Assembly (NCBI RefSeq): GCF_001984155.1
Contig: NZ_MTQO01000046.1
Location: 248,001 to 312,000, forward strand
Reading direction: 5' to 3'
Length of the DNA stretch: 64,000 nt
Source of the DNA: Actinosynnema sp. ALI-1.44
GTDB taxonomy: Bacteria; Actinomycetota; Actinomycetes; Mycobacteriales; Pseudonocardiaceae
Position 1 is the stretch's first letter; each line of letters starts with the position of its first letter. Position numbers and translations under genes: made by a program. The notes below the pieces were generated by a model, which made no database searches, was not told the origin of the DNA, and saw nothing but the letters and a program-made list of their open reading frames with translations. Positions 25,644 to 33,408 of this stretch are shown here, in pieces.

Positions 25644-27197
25644 TCAGATGTGGCTGACGGGCGCGCTGACGGTGACATGACCGCGCATCCGCCGGACCAG
25701 GAAGAACGTGGGAATGGTGGCCAGCGCGAAAACCACTCCTGCCACGGCGATGTAGCCGTGCACACCGAGGGAGGAGTTGACCGACTCGCCGTTGTGCGTG
25801 ATCCGGGTGGCACCGAGGACGGCCGATCCGATGAAGTTCATCGTCACCGACCCGACGGCAACCATGACCATGACCAGGCTGGAGACGGTGCCCTGGCGCT
25901 CCGGCGGCGCGAGCACGGACGCGAGGTTGAACCCGGACGTGACCATCGATCCGGCGGTCACGCTCAGCATGAACGACGACAACACGGCCAGCGGCAGGCT
26001 CCCCGCCCCGGCCACGAGCATGACGAACGTCGCGAGCAGACCGAACAGCACACCGGCCGCCAGGCTCCAGACCGGTCCGACCCTGGCCGAGATCGTGCCG
26101 GCCGCCACGCCGCCGAGCATGATCCCGAGCGAGGGGATGCCGAACATCAGGCCGAGGGCGGCGGGGGCGGCGATGCCGTACCCCAGGCCTTCGCCGGGCG
26201 AGACCTCGACGAGGATGCTGAAGAGCTGGAGCATGCTCTGGTAGGCACCGGTTCCCATGATGACGACCAGCAGCCCCAGGCCGAGGGCCGCCGAGATCCC
26301 GCGGACGTCGACGACCGGCTGAGGCTTGCGGCTCAGCACGCGGTACCAGTAGGCCAGCGCGACGGCTCCCGCCACGAGGACGACGAGGGAGATCGGGCTG
26401 AGCCAGCCGAAGACCTGGCCGAGGCTGATGTAGACCAGGACACCGGCGAGGCCGAGGCCCAGCACGATGGCGCCCTTGACGTCGACCGTTCCCGGCGCGG
26501 TCTTGCGGCTCTCCGGGATGACCAACCGGACCAGAAGCGCCGCCAGGCAGGCGAAGACGGCCGAGATCACGAACACGATCCGCCAGCCGAACGCGTGCAG
26601 GGCAGGTTCGAGGATGAACGGGGTGATGATGCCGAAGACAGCCGAGCCGGAGGTCACGAACCCGGTGACCACCATGGCGAACTTCGGTGCGCAGATGTCG
26701 CGGATGAGCGCCACCGTGAGGAACGTCGCCGCGACGGCGGTGCCTTGCAGGAGACGACCGAGCACGAAGACCGCGACGTTCGGTGCGATCAGGCACACCA
26801 GGCCACCCGCGCCCGCGACGAGCAGCGTGATCACCAGGATCTTGCGCTTGCCGTTGATGTCGGCGCTCTTGCCGAGCAGGGGCGCCCACATCGCTCCCGC
26901 GAGCATCGCGCTGGAGCCGATCCAGGCGAACTGGTTGGTGTGGAACGCTTCGCCGAGCTGCGGGAGGACGAAGGTCGGCGACGCGAGCACGCTGTCGACC
27001 ATGACGTTGACCATCATCAGGATCGCGACGTAACCGACGACCCGGCGGGTCCACCCGTGGTGGAGGTACTCCTCGGCCTCAACGGTCTCGACCTGCACCG
27101 CGGAGCCGGTCCCGGAGACCGCTGCCGCCGCGGGCTTGCGCCTGACGGCCTTCGAGAGGGTGTTCTTCTTGTCACGAAACGCGCGCAGTAGTGACAT
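25644..27197 (-). CDS. MFS transporter (DHA2-like, 14-TMS)
   Basis: A 517-residue permease with about 14 hydrophobic segments after a basic cytoplasmic N-terminus. Typical features include LPQLGEAFHTNQFAWIGSSAMLAGAMWAPLLGKSADINGKRK (loop 2-3 region) and VLGRLLQGTAVAATFLTVALIRD. The family transports drugs, sugars or organic acids with protons. ATG 27197 overlaps the amidohydrolase stop (TGATG), so import or export is coupled to hydrolysis. In a catabolic operon an importer for the substrate of the amidohydrolase is the likely role, although many DHA2 members are exporters. Confidence 0.88.
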   Translation of the reverse strand: MSLLRAFRDKKNTLSKAVRRKPAAAAVSGTGSAVQVETVEAEEYLHHGWTRRVVGYVAILMMVNVMVDSVLASPTFVLPQLGEAFHTNQFAWIGSSAMLAGAMWAPLLGKSADINGKRKILVITLLVAGAGGLVCLIAPNVAVFVLGRLLQGTAVAATFLTVALIRDICAPKFAMVVTGFVTSGSAVFGIITPFILEPALHAFGWRIVFVISAVFACLAALLVRLVIPESRKTAPGTVDVKGAIVLGLGLAGVLVYISLGQVFGWLSPISLVVLVAGAVALAYWYRVLSRKPQPVVDVRGISAALGLGLLVVIMGTGAYQSMLQLFSILVEVSPGEGLGYGIAAPAALGLMFGIPSLGIMLGGVAAGTISARVGPVWSLAAGVLFGLLATFVMLVAGAGSLPLAVLSSFMLSVTAGSMVTSGFNLASVLAPPERQGTVSSLVMVMVAVGSVTMNFIGSAVLGATRITHNGESVNSSLGVHGYIAVAGVVFALATIPTFFLVRRMRGHVTVSAPVSHI

Positions 27198-28456
27198 CAG
27201 GAAGCCCCAGGGTCGGCGGACACGATGTTCTTGCGGATCACACCCTGCTGGGCGACCAGGAGGATGTTCTCCGGGTTCGTGAGACAGGTGATGTCCCGCA
27301 CCGGGTCTTGAGCGCTGAGCACGAGATCCGCCTGGTAACCGGGCCGCAGGGATCCGAGCGTGTCGCCGACGCCGAGCAGCCGCGCGCTGGTCGACGTGGC
27401 CGCCTTGATCGCGTCCATCGGTGACATCCCGAGCTCGACGAGGCACCAGAGCTCGAACGCGTTCTGAGCGTGCGGGGTGATCCCGGCGTCCGTTCCCGCC
27501 GCGATGTCCACCTTCCGGCTGATCGCCTCGGCGATGTTCTCCTTGGCCCGTTCGTTCCAGCGCAGCTTCTTCTCGTACCGCCACGGGGCGGATTTCGCCG
27601 GGTCCAGGGGTTGGAACACCGTCGCCAACGTCGGCACCAGGAAGGCACCTCGCTCGCCGAGCAGGTCGCAGCCTTCGTCGTCGATGCCGAAGCCGTGCTC
27701 GACCGACCGCACGCCACCGCGGATCGCGGCCAGCACACCGGCGCGCCCCTGAGCGTGCGCGGCCACCGGCCGTCCACCCCGGCGCCTGCCTTCGTCGACG
27801 ACCGCCGCGATCTCGTCGTCGAGCAGGTCCTCGTCGTCGGGGTCGTCGTGAGCGCTGCTGATGCCGCCGCTGGTGCAGATCTTGATGACGTCCGCGCCCG
27901 AGCGCATCATCCGCCTCGCGGCCGTGCGCACCGCGGCGACGTCGTCGGCCAGCACGCAGTAGTCGAAGTCCAGGTCCTTGCCGCTGGGCATGGTCGCGTC
28001 GGCGTGACCACCGGTGTGGCTGATGATGCCCACCGAGGTCTGCAGCCGCGGACCGGGCAGGAGCCCCGCACCCACCGCGTCGCGGTACCCCGCGGGCAGT
28101 CCGCCGAGGTCCCGCGCGGACGTGATGCCGGCCTCCAGCGTCAGCCGCAGTCGTTCCGCCGTCTGCACCATGCCGACCACGGGGTCGAGGAGGAACGCGG
28201 TCTCCACGAGCGACCTGGTGGACGCGAACCCGAAGTGCGTGTGGCAGTCGAAGAGGCCGGGCAGCAACGTCCCGCCCCGGCCGTCGACGGTCCGCACATC
28301 TCTGCCCGGCGCCGGTGCCCCGGCTGCCGGTCCGGCGTAGACGACCTTCCCGTCGGCGCCCGCGTCCAGCACGGCGTCATCCACGACCTCCGCGCTGACC
28401 CCGTCGATCAGCCGGACGTCGTGCACGCGAAGAGCCGCCTTCTCGCTGAGTTCCAC
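27197..28456 (-). CDS. Metal-dependent amidohydrolase (imidazolonepropionase/prolidase-like)
   Basis: A 419-residue cytosolic amidohydrolase. Metal motifs: FDCHTHFG (HxH), a central ISHTGGHADA region, HAQGRAGVLAAI and SVEHGFGIDDE (the later histidines) and the catalytic Asp in AAGTDAGITPHA. These match the subgroup acting on dipeptides, lactams and aryl amides. GTG 28456 with AAGGTGGG upstream is preferred; the longer frame enters the divergent promoter. It is the first gene of the six-gene operon, so its product probably enters the pathway first. Confidence 0.9.
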   Translation of the reverse strand: MELSEKAALRVHDVRLIDGVSAEVVDDAVLDAGADGKVVYAGPAAGAPAPGRDVRTVDGRGGTLLPGLFDCHTHFGFASTRSLVETAFLLDPVVGMVQTAERLRLTLEAGITSARDLGGLPAGYRDAVGAGLLPGPRLQTSVGIISHTGGHADATMPSGKDLDFDYCVLADDVAAVRTAARRMMRSGADVIKICTSGGISSAHDDPDDEDLLDDEIAAVVDEGRRRGGRPVAAHAQGRAGVLAAIRGGVRSVEHGFGIDDEGCDLLGERGAFLVPTLATVFQPLDPAKSAPWRYEKKLRWNERAKENIAEAISRKVDIAAGTDAGITPHAQNAFELWCLVELGMSPMDAIKAATSTSARLLGVGDTLGSLRPGYQADLVLSAQDPVRDITCLTNPENILLVAQQGVIRKNIVSADPGAS

Positions 28457-28660
28457 TCCATCCCACCTTGCCCTCTCTGGCTTTCTCGTCTTCAGCGGGA
28501 CCGTAAGACGGCCGCACGAAACCACCACTGGAATGCATGAATCAGGCACTGCGGAGGGTCCTGTGTGCACGAAATCAACACTGCGAACTTCGAAGTTGAA
28601 AACCACACCGGGTCGTGTACTTTTGGTGGCCTCCCCCCGAGATCACCCGGAGGCACGACC

Positions 28661-29515
28661 ATGACGTTCAACCCGGCCGATCACTGGAACGGCTACCTGG
28701 CACCCCGCGGCCTTGAGGAGTACTCGGCCACCTATGCGGATTTCTTCCAGTTGAAGCGCGAGGACGGCATCCTCGAAATCCGGCTGCACACCGACGGCGG
28801 CCCGTATGTCCACACGCACGCCGCCCACAACGCGTGGCCGCGTTTCTGGCAGGAGGTCGGCAACGACCCCGAGAACCAGGTGCTGATCATCACCGGCACC
28901 GGCGACAGGTGGATGACCGGAGATCCCCGCGGCATGAACCCCAAGCCGGCCTCCGACCTGGAACCCGACCACATCCAGCAGCGGATGTACGACGGCTGGA
29001 AGCTGATCGAGAGTTTCGTCAACAGCATCGACGTCCCCACGATCGCCGCCGTGAACGGACCCGGTGTGCACACGGAGTTCGCGACGATGAGCGACGTCAC
29101 GTTCGCCGCGCCGGACGCCGACTTCATGGACCCCCACTTCTGGCTGGGATCGCCTCCCGGAGACGGCCAGGCAATGGCACTGCAGTCGTTGATCGGCCCC
29201 AAGCGCGCCGCGTACTACATCTACGCGGCGAAGTCGATTCCGGCCGACACGGCGCTCGAGTGGGGCATCATCAACGACGTCCTGCCGCGTGCGGAACTCC
29301 TCGGTCGTGCCTGGGACCTGGCGCGGTTCATCATGAAGCGACCGCGGTACACCAGGTGGGCCACCCACAACATCCTGTCGCGGCACTGGAAGAAGACGGT
29401 TGCCGAGGACTTCGGCTTCCACATGGCGCACCAGATGCTCGCCAATGTGGCCAGCAAGTCCGTCGTACCGAATCCCGAACTGGTCGCCGACTCCGAGGCC
29501 AGGAAGATGTTCTGA
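28661..29515 (+). CDS. Crotonase-fold C-C hydrolase, 6-oxocamphor hydrolase-like
   Basis: A 284-residue enoyl-CoA hydratase-superfamily protein. Overall order and motifs resemble 6-oxocamphor hydrolase, which cleaves a C-C bond of a beta-diketone (retro-Claisen): HTDGGPYVHTHAAHN, VLIITGTGDRW, VPTIAAVNGPGVHTEF and MSDVTFAAPDADF. The catalytic His and Asp nine residues apart are conserved in HFWLGSPPGDG, as in that enzyme's HFPSGIVPGD. A classical CoA-type oxyanion pair is not obvious. ATG 28661 has a GGAGG site 8 bases upstream. It is divergent from the amidohydrolase operon over about 200 bp. The diketone substrate is unknown. Confidence 0.8.
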   Translation: MTFNPADHWNGYLAPRGLEEYSATYADFFQLKREDGILEIRLHTDGGPYVHTHAAHNAWPRFWQEVGNDPENQVLIITGTGDRWMTGDPRGMNPKPASDLEPDHIQQRMYDGWKLIESFVNSIDVPTIAAVNGPGVHTEFATMSDVTFAAPDADFMDPHFWLGSPPGDGQAMALQSLIGPKRAAYYIYAAKSIPADTALEWGIINDVLPRAELLGRAWDLARFIMKRPRYTRWATHNILSRHWKKTVAEDFGFHMAHQMLANVASKSVVPNPELVADSEARKMF

Positions 29516-29524
29516 CCCGTTGGC

Positions 29525-29582
29525 CGTGTCTCAAAGCCTCCGGCCGGGGCAGACTCTCATCGACCGGGGACTTCGAGACACG
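29525..29582. terminator. Bidirectional stem-loop between convergent genes
   Basis: CGTGTCTC (29525-29532) is mirrored by GAGACACG (29575-29582). The intervening bases continue the stem imperfectly (AAAG/CTTC and CCGG/CCGG). It sits exactly between the convergent stops of the crotonase and TetR genes, so it may terminate both. There is no U-tract, as is usual in high-GC actinomycetes. Confidence 0.6.
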
Positions 29583-29584
29583 AC

Positions 29585-30214
29585 CTAGCCGTAGGCCCGC
29601 AGGAAGACGTCCACTCCGTCGGCGACGACCTTCTGGAGCTGCGACGAGCAGTCCGTTCTTCCCCGGACCAGATCCTCCAGGACCAGACCGATCGTCAGAG
29701 CCGTGAAGTGGCGAGCGGCGACTGCCGGATCGGCGGCGTGAATCCGCCCTGTTTCGACAAAATCGGCGAAGCGTTCCGCGAGCATCCGTTCGGCGAGATC
29801 GCGCTTGGACTCCGGTAACCCAGGGCGAGACCCGCGACGGGAATCCAGCATCCTGAACGTCGCATACCGGGAGGACTTCAGGGTCTGACCGGCGATGCGG
29901 CTGCCGAAATTGACGAGTTCATCCCGAAGACCGGACCTCCCGGCCAGCTCTTCGTCGATTGCCGCACGCACGGCATCGGTCAACGCGTCACTCACGCGTT
30001 CCAGCACCCTCGAGAAGATTTCTTCTTTGTCCCCGAAGTGGTCGTACACAGTTCGCTTGGACACCTGGGCATGGGCCGCGATCTCCTCCACGCTGACGGC
30101 GTCGTAGCCCTCTTCGACGAACAGGATCTCCGCCGCGTCGAGAATCGCGGCCCTCTTGCCTTCGGACCGCCGCCTGCGCCCCGGCGTCTGCGTACTGGCG
30201 ATGACTCTCGACAC
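29585..30214 (-). CDS. TetR/AcrR family transcriptional regulator
   Basis: A 209-residue TetR with a complete HTH (GKRAAILDAAEILFVEEGYDAVSVEEIAAHAQVSKRTVYDHFGDKEEIF in order) and an AefR-like C-terminal domain (RMLAERFADFVETGRIHAADPAVAARHFTAL). GTG 30214 stands 6 bases after a TATAGT -10, so the transcript is probably leaderless. It lies beside the crotonase and the unknown protein at 30262 and may regulate either. It is the closest TetR to the catabolic operon. Confidence 0.9.
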   Translation of the reverse strand: MSRVIASTQTPGRRRRSEGKRAAILDAAEILFVEEGYDAVSVEEIAAHAQVSKRTVYDHFGDKEEIFSRVLERVSDALTDAVRAAIDEELAGRSGLRDELVNFGSRIAGQTLKSSRYATFRMLDSRRGSRPGLPESKRDLAERMLAERFADFVETGRIHAADPAVAARHFTALTIGLVLEDLVRGRTDCSSQLQKVVADGVDVFLRAYG

Positions 30215-30220
30215 GAGCTC

Positions 30221-30226
30221 ACTATA
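30221..30226 (-). promoter_or_regulatory. -10 element of leaderless tetR
   Basis: Read on the minus strand, TATAGT is followed by GAGCTC and then the GTG start of the TetR gene, a 6-base gap that leaves no room for a ribosome site. On the plus strand TATAAC overlaps it and could serve the divergent gene, which has its own AAGGAG site near 30243. Confidence 0.5.
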
Positions 30227-30261
30227 ACGGCGCGGCCATCCACAAGGAGTTCATCGAAACC

Positions 30262-30978
30262 ATGACCACCGACCAGGCCTGGATCACGGTCAAGGCAACG
30301 CCATCGGCACCGATGACCGACCCGCACCGGCTGTCCGGTGAAGCACTCGCAGCATGGGTGCGAAATCATGTCTCGACCTGGCCCGCTCCCATTCCGATCG
30401 GCGCGGAGGAGCCTCGGACAGAGCCCGCACTGTTCGTTTTCTCCTCGGACGGACCCGATATCCGGTACGCGCTGGAGGCACACACGGACGGCTCGTCCGT
30501 TCTTCGACTACCGGTGGGTGGATTGCGGCGGAATCCAGCCGACGGCGAAACCGTCCTGGCGGTCGGCGAGGGCGCGGTCGCCTGGATCTCGGTCGCCGCG
30601 GTGCGGTTGGCATCCGCGTATGCCGAACACCTGGGTTGCCGTGGAGAACTGTCGATCGAGGTGAACCTTGGAGAAGGCACTGCGATGAACAGCTATCCGC
30701 ACGAGATCTGGAATCGGGGGTCCGACGGATTTCACCCGGTGGGCACCCGCGTTCGCTCCGTGCGCCCCTGCGGAGCGCGGTTCTCCCTCGCCGAGTGCGG
30801 TGGCGCGAGCTTGCCGTTGCTCGTCCGGCCGCTCCTGGTCGAACTGCTCGGCCAGTTCGGTCTCATCGACTCTCGGCACATCGACGTCGACGGTGTCGTC
30901 CGGCGCGGCAACTTCACCGGCCACGACGACCGGATCCTGGCGTGGGTCACGGCGATCGGCGCGGCTTCACGGCCCTGA
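30262..30978 (+). CDS. Protein of unknown function
   Basis: A 238-residue soluble protein I do not recognise. Codon use is normal, with an AAGGAG site 12 bases before the ATG. There is no signal peptide or membrane segment. Visible features: an early ALFVFSSDGPDIRYALEAH, a central WISVAAVRLASAYAEHLGCRGELSIEVNL that looks like an alpha/beta unit, and ILAWVTAIG near the end. Three cysteines are scattered. The stop overlaps the Lrp gene's end by 12 bp (convergent). Its neighbour tetR is divergent over about 50 bp, so it may be the regulator's direct target. Confidence 0.75.
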   Translation: MTTDQAWITVKATPSAPMTDPHRLSGEALAAWVRNHVSTWPAPIPIGAEEPRTEPALFVFSSDGPDIRYALEAHTDGSSVLRLPVGGLRRNPADGETVLAVGEGAVAWISVAAVRLASAYAEHLGCRGELSIEVNLGEGTAMNSYPHEIWNRGSDGFHPVGTRVRSVRPCGARFSLAECGGASLPLLVRPLLVELLGQFGLIDSRHIDVDGVVRRGNFTGHDDRILAWVTAIGAASRP

Positions 30979-32031
30979 TCCCGGATTCGACGGTGCCGGG
31001 AGCCCGGACCTCACGAGGGAACACCCCGCGTCTTCGTGGAGCAGCGGAACCGATCGCACCGAGCGACCCTCGGCGTCGAGGATCCGGCCGAGCAGCTTGA
31101 CCAGCCGCAGGACGATCGACCGGTCCCTGATCCGCAGGGCCGGCAACGCGTGGCTCATCTTGCTTTCCAGCTCGTGGACTTCCGCCGTGGAGTGGAGCCA
31201 CGCGTCGATGACGACGTTGTGCGGCCCGGCGACGATGCTGCACGCCCGCACACCGGGAAGCCCGCGAAGCCGCCCTTCCGCAGCGTCCAGTTCGTGCGCG
31301 TCGATGGAGCCGTAGTAGGTCACGGCGACCGCTCGACCGGAGAGGTGCTGCGAGGTGTCGCACCGGAAGATGACCAGTCCGGCGCTTTCCAGCCTCGCCA
31401 AGCGGCGCCGGACGGTCACAGCGCCGAGGCCCACGTGCTCGCTCAGCCGCTCGAGTGACATCCGTCCATCGAGGGTCAACGCGCGCAACAGCCGATGATC
31501 CGCCGGTTCCAGCACGCCGTCGTGCTCGCCGCGGGCAGTGCCATATGCGCCGAGCCGGCGCTGCTGTTCGGGGTCGAGCGCACCTTCTCGCCACCTGCTG
31601 GCTTCGAAGGCCGACCGGGTCGCGATGTACCCGCGCACCCTCTCGACCCCCGGTGTGCGGCCGATGCGGTCGGACAGGTAACCGGACAGCGCGGCGAGCC
31701 CCGGCACCTGCACCAGCACCTGCAGGTCACGGGCACCGGAGGTCAGTTTCACGGTGGCCGCCTCCACGTCACCGGCGAGCGCTTCGGCGACGGCGGCCGC
31801 CGCGCCGGGAGCGCAGTTGATCTCCACCAAAGCACAGGTCGGAGTCGCGTTGCCCGCGGGATGAGCGGTCACCCAGACGACGCCCGCGGCCTGCATGCGC
31901 GACCAGCGCCTGCTGATCGTCGCCGCGTTGACCCCCATGACGGGCGCCAGGTCACGCCAGCTCACGCGCGGCACCGACCGCACCGCGTCCACGATCGCGA
32001 TGTCGAGTTCGTCGAACTCCGCGTCTTTCAC
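30967..32031 (-). CDS. Lrp/AsnC regulator with duplicated domains
   Basis: A protein of about 354 residues with two Lrp units in tandem. Unit 1 HTH: FDELDIAIVDAVRSVPRVSWRDLAPVMGVNAATISRRWSRMQAAGVV in order; unit 2 HTH: DHRLLRALTLDGRMSLERLSEHVGLGAVTVRRRLARLESAGLV. Each is followed by a RAM-like effector domain. GTG 32031 starts just before unit 1, with AAAGGA about 11 bases away. Double-Lrp proteins are common in actinomycetes. It is 90 bp from the PLP lyase gene on the same strand, which it may control in response to amino acids. Confidence 0.88.
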   Translation of the reverse strand: MKDAEFDELDIAIVDAVRSVPRVSWRDLAPVMGVNAATISRRWSRMQAAGVVWVTAHPAGNATPTCALVEINCAPGAAAAVAEALAGDVEAATVKLTSGARDLQVLVQVPGLAALSGYLSDRIGRTPGVERVRGYIATRSAFEASRWREGALDPEQQRRLGAYGTARGEHDGVLEPADHRLLRALTLDGRMSLERLSEHVGLGAVTVRRRLARLESAGLVIFRCDTSQHLSGRAVAVTYYGSIDAHELDAAEGRLRGLPGVRACSIVAGPHNVVIDAWLHSTAEVHELESKMSHALPALRIRDRSIVLRLVKLLGRILDAEGRSVRSVPLLHEDAGCSLVRSGLPAPSNPGSGP

Positions 32032-32121
32032 GGACAAAGCATCCTTTCGTGCGACCAGAACGCATTTCCGGAAGAATTCGTGCACGGTACCGCATCCAGA
32101 TGCGGCGAACGGCCCGTCCGC

Positions 32122-33072
32122 TCATCCACAGAGTTCGGTGAACCGGCTCACGTCGACGTTCCCGCCTGAGATGACGAGTCCGACGCGCGCGGGCAACGGG
32201 TGGACGGCGGACGAGATGAGCGCTGCCAGCGCACTGGCACCGCTGGGCTCGAGGACGAGCTTGAGACGTTCGAAGGCGAATCGCATGGCTTCGCGGATCT
32301 GGTCTTCCGTGACCACGACCACGCCGTCGACGAGACGCCGGTTGATGGAGAAGGTGAGCTCACCGGGCGTCGCCGCGGCTTGCCCGTCCGCGATCGTCCG
32401 CGGCACCTCGATGGCGATGCGGTGTCCCGCTTCGAGCGACCGCTTCGTGTCGTCGCCGGCCGCCGGCTCGACGCCCACGATGCGCGTGCCGACTTGGCGG
32501 TCCGCGGCAGCCAGTGCACAACCCGCTATCAGGCCTCCTCCTCCGACGGGCACCACCAGCAGGTCGAGCTCGCCGACCTCCTCGAAGAGTTCGAGGGCGG
32601 TGGTGCCCTGCCCCGCGATCACGTCCGGGTGGTCGTAGGGCGGGATGAGGGTCATGTCCCGGTCCGCGGCCACCGTCGCAGCCAGGAGCTCGCGGTCGTC
32701 GCCGTAGCGGTCGAATCTGATCACCTCGGCCCCGTAGCCGACCGTCGCAGCCACCTTGGAACGGGGTGCGTCGTGCGGCATGAGCACGACGGCGGGCACA
32801 CCCAGCTCACGGGCCGCCAGGGCGACGGCCTGGCCATGGTTGCCCGAGGAGTGAGTCAGCAGGCCCTTTTTCACGCTCTCGGGCGGCAACCGCGATGCCG
32901 CGTTGAAAGCGCCCCGGAACTTGAACGCCCCACCGCGCTGGAAGTTCTCGCACTTGAGGAACACCTCGGCGCCGACCAGGTCGTTCAAGGTGCTCGATCG
33001 GAGCACGGGCGTGTGGTGCGCGACGCCGACGAGCCGGGCGGCGGCCGATCGCACGTCGATGTCGGCATTCAT
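32122..33072 (-). CDS. PLP-dependent threonine/hydroxyaspartate ammonia-lyase-like enzyme
   Basis: A 316-residue fold-type II PLP enzyme. Schiff-base lysine in GGAFKFRGAFNA, substrate loop SSGNHGQAVALAA, phosphate-binding loop VPVGGGGLIAG, and a late EPSGASALAAL with ISGGNVD. The size (no C-terminal ACT domain) matches catabolic threonine dehydratase, serine racemase or threo-3-hydroxyaspartate dehydratase. All release ammonia and give a 2-oxo acid via an enamine, which is a known RidA substrate. It is probably cotranscribed with or controlled by the adjacent double-Lrp regulator. Confidence 0.9.
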   Translation of the reverse strand: MNADIDVRSAAARLVGVAHHTPVLRSSTLNDLVGAEVFLKCENFQRGGAFKFRGAFNAASRLPPESVKKGLLTHSSGNHGQAVALAARELGVPAVVLMPHDAPRSKVAATVGYGAEVIRFDRYGDDRELLAATVAADRDMTLIPPYDHPDVIAGQGTTALELFEEVGELDLLVVPVGGGGLIAGCALAAADRQVGTRIVGVEPAAGDDTKRSLEAGHRIAIEVPRTIADGQAAATPGELTFSINRRLVDGVVVVTEDQIREAMRFAFERLKLVLEPSGASALAALISSAVHPLPARVGLVISGGNVDVSRFTELCG

Positions 33073-33408
33073 CCCCAGACCCTAGAAGGCAGCGCAGCAC
33101 CACCCGGCGCACTGCACCGATCCGCCATCGAGTGCGATTCCCGTGCACGAAAACAACATCGGCCACTCTGCGGTGCCAGAACCTGACAGGTCGCCATCTT
33201 GTTCACCGCGTACTACGAGGTGCGACCTGGTGGCCGTGCCGCCCCCTGCCGAGGGACGCTGCTCCGGGCGCAACGAACTCTGACCATTTCATATCAATAA
33301 TCCAAGTTATCTATATAATCTCTCCGCGTCAGACGTCTGCCGATGTTTTAGTTTCTTAATAGCAACCCATGGTTTTAGTATTTAAACCAAAACTGATAGG
33401 GTCTGGAT
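33073..33408. other. 336-bp intergenic region with an AT-rich half
   Basis: The first 200 bp are ordinary and include an inverted repeat (CAGGTCGC at 33187-33194, GCGACCTG at 33222-33229). From about 33285 to 33405 the composition drops to clearly A/T-rich, with runs such as CAATAATCC and TATCTATATAATC, and two TTTTAGT repeats. No ORF is supported. It holds the promoter of the coiled-coil gene and may mark the edge of acquired DNA. Confidence 0.55.

Noticed and set aside
25344-27191. A 615-codon plus-strand frame opposite the MFS gene
   Set aside because: It is extremely rich in Arg, Asp and His, with no domain, and overlaps two clear genes. It is a high-GC shadow frame.
33187-33229. CAGGTCGC/GCGACCTG inverted repeat with a 27-base loop
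   Set aside because: Loop too long and no T-run or gene stop next to it; too weak to call a terminator.
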